Assembly (NCBI GenBank): GCA_022823185.1
Contig: JAJDXQ010000020.1
Coordinates: forward strand, 124,001 to 188,000
Reading direction: 5' to 3'
Source of the DNA: Caldilineaceae bacterium
GTDB taxonomy: Bacteria; Chloroflexota; Anaerolineae; Caldilineales; Caldilineaceae
Length of the DNA: 64,000 nucleotides
Made by a program: the position numbers and the translations under genes. Under the pieces are notes generated by a model that saw only the letters and a program-made list of their open reading frames with translations, searched no databases and was not told the DNA's origin. This document shows positions 61,146 to 64,000 of the stretch, piece by piece; within the stretch, counting starts at the first letter, position 1, and each line of letters opens with the position of its first letter.

Positions 61146-61889
61146 CTACAGGTGAATCTGCCTGCCGTCTCCTGATTGCATGTCATAGAAGCAACGTTCT
61201 GACGGCGTGTTGGCCCGGATCCAGGACAGGAGCGCCGGATCCTCAACTCTGCCCCAGACTGTGATGGTGTAATCGGTCTGCTTCAGAAGTTCCTCGATGC
61301 GCGGCCAAATGTTGGGCAGGTAGGCAGCATGGAAGCAGAGGGAAACGGCTGCCCCGACACCGGCCAGCGCTCCGCGCATCGCGGCAAGCATCTCCTGCGT
61401 GTAGCCGAACCTGTCACCGGTTTCAACCGTCCAACCCACCGACAGAAAGGCCTGGGGCAGAAGATTGTTGCACAGGTCGATGAATTCCTCGGGATTGAAG
61501 ATGGGCGGTTCCCCGCCGGGACCCGCCAGGATGTCTGCATTCGCGCACAGCGGAATCCTGTCAGCGGCAAGGCGTTTCGCATAGCCAAGACAAGGGGCGA
61601 CCGCGTCCGGCGACTTGAAGTCGAGTTTCGCCCCCTTTCCCGCGGCAACTGTCAAGTCCAACCACCTCTCGAAACTCAGGTCGCTCTCCATAATCGGGGG
61701 GTGGGCCATGATTATCTCGTCCCCGACCACCGATATGTCGCCTTCAATGAAATGGACTCTGGGGTCCGACAAAGCCGTCTTAAGGGCCTGCGAGCCATTG
61801 GCGCCGTGGACCCAACCCACTTCTCCAGGATTTTGCAGACCCAGAGGCTCCACGAATGGCAACCACCTGGCTGCATGAGCAACCTTCAT
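61146..61889 (-). CDS. Menorin / FAM151 family (DUF2181) protein, GDPD-like fold
   Basis: This 247-residue protein has the blocks of the FAM151/menorin family: GWVHGANGSQALKTAL (H28), FIEGDISVV (E49, D51), MAHPPIMESDLSFERWL, GAKLDFKSPDAV, CANADILAGPGG and LSVGWTVET. The first block and the E-x-D pair align with the active site of glycerophosphodiester phosphodiesterases, to which the family is related. In animals menorin acts in dendrite branching and FAM151 has no settled enzyme activity. A bacterial copy is uncommon in annotation. It stands beside a YbjN-like gene with about 25 bases between them. Confidence 0.8.
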   Translation of the reverse strand: MKVAHAARWLPFVEPLGLQNPGEVGWVHGANGSQALKTALSDPRVHFIEGDISVVGDEIIMAHPPIMESDLSFERWLDLTVAAGKGAKLDFKSPDAVAPCLGYAKRLAADRIPLCANADILAGPGGEPPIFNPEEFIDLCNNLLPQAFLSVGWTVETGDRFGYTQEMLAAMRGALAGVGAAVSLCFHAAYLPNIWPRIEELLKQTDYTITVWGRVEDPALLSWIRANTPSERCFYDMQSGDGRQIHL

Positions 61890-61913
61890 CGCAGGAATCC
61901 CATTCAGTCCTGG

Positions 61914-62393
61914 TTATGGCGCTGACATTTCAAAACGGGGATCGGTTGCGGCCCTGGAAAGCGGGCCGGCCAACTCGCGCGTATAGTGGATGAGGGCATC
62001 CATCGTCGCGGCAAAGAGCGCAAAGGTAAGTTCGGCCATCGGCAAGTCGGCCAGGAGGGACACGTCGCCATCACTGTCTGTGGCAAAGCGCACCAGGCGC
62101 ACCGACCGGTTGAGTTGCAGCAGCAGGGAAGCCAGTTTTGCGCTGCAGGCCGGCGTCGGCGCCGGCGTCAACGGGGTTACGGCAAAGTGCAGCCAGTCTT
62201 CTCCTACGGCCAGGTAGAGATCGAACTCGTCATCCTGCTCGTCGGCGAACGCGCTGCGCCAGATCCCCTCCTCGACCGTCTCGAAGCCCCATTCGTATCG
62301 GTCAAAAAACTCCGGAATGTCCACTGGTTTCCCAATTGGCGGCGCGTGCGCAACAGTACGACCGTTGCCGCTACCCCCGTACACGTTTGCCAA
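61914..62393 (-). CDS. YbjN-like protein
   Basis: The predicted 159-residue protein has an alpha/beta pattern with FDLYLAVGEDWLHFAVTPL, LVRFATDSDGDVSLLADLPM and a final helix FALFAATMDALIHYTREL. This resembles the YbjN / type III secretion chaperone-like fold. The longest frame starts with TTG at 62393 and overlaps the next gene by 23 bases; GTG 62324, behind TTGGGAAACCA, is an alternative that removes the overlap and keeps the domain. It lies between the small NHLP-like gene and the menorin gene. Function unknown. Confidence 0.65.
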   Translation of the reverse strand: MANVYGGSGNGRTVAHAPPIGKPVDIPEFFDRYEWGFETVEEGIWRSAFADEQDDEFDLYLAVGEDWLHFAVTPLTPAPTPACSAKLASLLLQLNRSVRLVRFATDSDGDVSLLADLPMAELTFALFAATMDALIHYTRELAGPLSRAATDPRFEMSAP

Positions 62394-62649
62394 AGTGCCG
62401 CAGACGGGAACGAGGATGATCGATCGCGAGCGTCACTTCCTCAGCCGTCAGTCCCGTTGCAGCCTCCAGGTCCATCATCGTGCGGAAGGAGGAGTCCGCC
62501 ATTTCCATCAGCCGCTCTCGTTCAAATTCGCTCAATTTGTGACCGACGAGGGTCGCTTCCGTCTCCTCAAGAAGCATCCTCCGGCAGTCCAGACAGATCC
62601 ATGCGTGCCCGATAAGAATTAGGAAATCTCTAACCCTGCCGGTTGCCAT
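62371..62649 (-). CDS. Small protein resembling the Os1348/NHLP clan
   Basis: This 92-residue protein starts with ATG 62649 after GGGAG. It has LIGHAWICLDCRRMLLEE (residues 12-29), then LVGHKLSEFERERLMEMADSSFRTM, a helix-turn-helix arrangement like that of the nitrile-hydratase-like leader (Os1348/Franean1_4349) proteins: iGrA-D-FRr-LL, then Ls-Er-L. A CxxC pair (C19, C22) is unusual. Some proteins of this clan are RiPP precursors or leader-derived regulators. I saw no core peptide with many Ser, Thr or Cys, and no modifying enzyme next to it. Confidence 0.5.
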   Translation of the reverse strand: MATGRVRDFLILIGHAWICLDCRRMLLEETEATLVGHKLSEFERERLMEMADSSFRTMMDLEAATGLTAEEVTLAIDHPRSRLRHFGKRVRG

Positions 62650-62782
62650 TCGAATTCTCCCGGTTCGTCCTTCGAACTTCCTGTTCTTTTTGACGTGGCA
62701 GTAACGATGTACTCCCCGACCAACCGGGAATTGCCGCTTGCTTCGAAACGACCCGACACTTCTCGGCTAGAGTCCGAGGGAA

Positions 62783-63595
62783 CTACTGCGCTGGCTCCAT
62801 CGCCGGTCCCAATTCGATGGCTGCGTGTTCCACAAGGCCCGCTGTATCGACCGGCCAAATGGCCAGCCACGCTTTGCCAATGACAAACTCCTGAGAGAGC
62901 TGGCCCCACGTGCGCGTATCAGAGGACGAAGGGCGGTTGTCGCCCAAGACATACAGGAACCCGGGCTCAACAGTCTGAGAAGAAATATCCCGCGCAATCG
63001 GAATCTGTTCATACGGTTCATCGACCTCCAAACCGTTCACGAACACAACCCCTTCCTGAATCTCAACCGTGTCCCCGGGCAAGCCAATAACCCGCTTAAT
63101 GTAATCTTGCGACGGATCATTGGGATAGTGGAAAACGATCACATCCCCACGTTTGTACTCCCCCAAACGGTAGGCCAGCTTATTCACCAGCAGATACTGA
63201 CCGTGGTGAAAGTTCGGCTCCATCGACTGGCCTTCGATCCGATAGTTCTGTACCAGACTGCGGATGACCAGAAAGATGAGGACGGCAAGGATCACCGTCT
63301 CCAGTGTTTCCCGCAAGAGCAAACCGAACCCCGCACTCCCTTCCTCCGAGGGATCGCCCGCGGCTACCGCCTGACTCTCACCAACTGGCATGGCGCTTCC
63401 TGCGGGGACGGCAGTGGCCATGGCATTGGGGCCGGGCAGACTCCCTTCAGAACTTCGCTCAATTGCAGGCCGGGGTGGCAGTGTGTCTGGGAACGGGAGA
63501 TCCCTCTCAGGAACTCGATCCGCGCTGGAATCACCTTGGACCGGCAGATCGGAATCGGTCTCAAGCGTGTCAGAGGTGCTCTTGTCGGGGCGCAA
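62783..63595 (-). CDS. lepB: Signal peptidase I
   Basis: The predicted 270-residue protein has one transmembrane helix (VILAVLIFLVIRSLV, about residues 101-115). It is followed by the catalytic Ser124 in EGQSMEPNF and Lys167 in DYIKRVIGLPGD. The remaining S26 boxes (GDVIVFHYP, YVLGDNRPSSSDTR) are in place. The 90-residue N-terminal extension is Pro/Ser/Ala-rich and unusual for this family. The start TTG 63595 lacks a strong ribosome site, and ATG 63421 (residue 59) is a possible alternative. A good promoter and a small hairpin lie upstream. Confidence 0.92.
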   Translation of the reverse strand: MRPDKSTSDTLETDSDLPVQGDSSADRVPERDLPFPDTLPPRPAIERSSEGSLPGPNAMATAVPAGSAMPVGESQAVAAGDPSEEGSAGFGLLLRETLETVILAVLIFLVIRSLVQNYRIEGQSMEPNFHHGQYLLVNKLAYRLGEYKRGDVIVFHYPNDPSQDYIKRVIGLPGDTVEIQEGVVFVNGLEVDEPYEQIPIARDISSQTVEPGFLYVLGDNRPSSSDTRTWGQLSQEFVIGKAWLAIWPVDTAGLVEHAAIELGPAMEPAQ

Positions 63596-63623
63596 TGGTT
63601 TGGGTCCGGTTTCCTTAGGGCAA

Positions 63624-63642
63624 GTGCCCTGCTCCAGGGCAC
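63624..63642 (-). other. Perfect hairpin in the predicted lepB leader
   Basis: A seven-base-pair inverted repeat GTGCCCT/AGGGCAC has a five-base loop. It lies between the candidate promoter and the lepB start, within the predicted 5' leader, so it could influence translation or bind a regulator. It lacks a T run and is not a terminator. Confidence 0.4.
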
Positions 63643-63654
63643 GTCATCATACAA

Positions 63655-63684
63655 ATTATATCACTCGACACATAAGGGCGGCAA
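63655..63684 (-). promoter_or_regulatory. Candidate sigma-A promoter for lepB
   Basis: On the minus strand TTGCCG (63684-63679) and an extended -10, TGATATAAT (63663-63655), have an 18-base spacer. The leader to TTG 63595 would be about 53 bases. The -35 hexamer is the same as in the aminotransferase promoter. Confidence 0.6.
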
Positions 63685-64000
63685 TCAGGTATGGAATACG
63701 CCTGTGAATGAGCGCGACTCCAGTGTAACGACGGGGCGGGGATTGGATATTCTTGATGTGAAACAGTGGGTGGCGGGCGTCCTCCTAACGAGAATTCTGA
63801 GGCCGCCTTCAAAGGTTACGCCCTGTTTCACTGCGGATATTCACTGTCTTTCCTCCCAAATCAACCGATTTATCCCAAATCAATAACCCAATTATCCCAA
63901 ACTGGCCCGCAAACGCGCTGGCACGGGCAGACTGAGCCCTGAGTTTTCCCCATCCATCAGACCCCGCTCAGCATTCCGGGCTGAAGGACGCCCTCTTACG
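63685..64000. other. Right-end region without a recognised gene
   Basis: About 315 bases to the window edge. Frames here have no family motif. A start or end of a gene beyond the edge cannot be judged. Confidence 0.4.

Overview
The window is GC-rich, about 90% coding, and looks like chromosomal DNA of a free-living or host-associated heterotrophic member of the Chloroflexota (Caldilineae/Anaerolineae or SAR202-like). The basis is indirect: lipoproteins with Ala/Pro-rich linkers after the lipobox cysteine, LysM-rich secreted proteins, DUF3105, tandem L,D-transpeptidases, and a large load of phytanoyl-CoA dioxygenases, amidohydrolases, sulfatases and an enolase-superfamily dehydratase. The placement is an inference; no rRNA gene is present. 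I saw no tRNA, insertion sequence, phage gene or CRISPR array, and no recognisable DNA-binding transcription factor.

Region 1 (1-19.8 kb) is mostly a nitrogen-compound catabolic neighbourhood on the minus strand. It holds an NMT1-type ABC importer (1306-4245), a second permease coupled to a dihydropyrimidinase (6256-8576) and a beta-ureidopropionase-type nitrilase (8653-9525). A three-subunit molybdenum hydroxylase operon follows (10474-15714), with an unnamed polytopic membrane protein and a nucleotidyltransferase threaded through it. Then come a metal-dependent cyclase/amide hydrolase, a DUF1116 protein and an FdrA protein. Together they suggest uptake of an N-heterocycle, oxidation or ring opening, removal of the carbamoyl group and possible salvage of it as a carbamoyl unit. 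A sulfatase (4747-6234) sits between the two transporter parts. An NmrA-family oxidoreductase (cut by the window edge) and a Uma2 nuclease lie at the left end.

Region 2 (19.9-26.2 kb) is housekeeping and envelope: a GNAT acetyltransferase, an RRM protein, TrmD, a membrane-anchored M23 peptidase and an ABC exporter. Region 3 (26.2-40.6 kb) is carbohydrate and sugar-acid catabolism: an operon of rhamnonate-dehydratase-like enzyme, phytanoyl-CoA dioxygenase and amidohydrolase; an Rpn-like nuclease with 27-bp repeats; an APH-fold kinase, a Gfo/Idh/MocA oxidoreductase, an MBL-fold hydrolase and a PfkB kinase; a sugar ABC importer lacking its own ATPase; and a VCBS/ASPIC lipoprotein.

Region 4 (40.6-51.0 kb) has three tandem paralogous DHA2-type MFS exporters, then phytanoyl-CoA dioxygenase, two paralogous amidohydrolases, a Rieske ferredoxin and an M20 peptidase. 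Region 5 (51.1-64.0 kb) has a LysM/SH3/glycosidase, a thioesterase, peptide deformylase with a clear terminator, DUF3105, two L,D-transpeptidases, a class III aminotransferase, a second sulfatase, a bacterial menorin (FAM151) homologue, a YbjN-like protein, a small NHLP-like protein and signal peptidase I.

Four candidate promoters share an extended -10 of the form TGnTAYAAT (ABC importer, trmD, aminotransferase, lepB). In three of them a TTG-initial -35 lies exactly 18 bases upstream.
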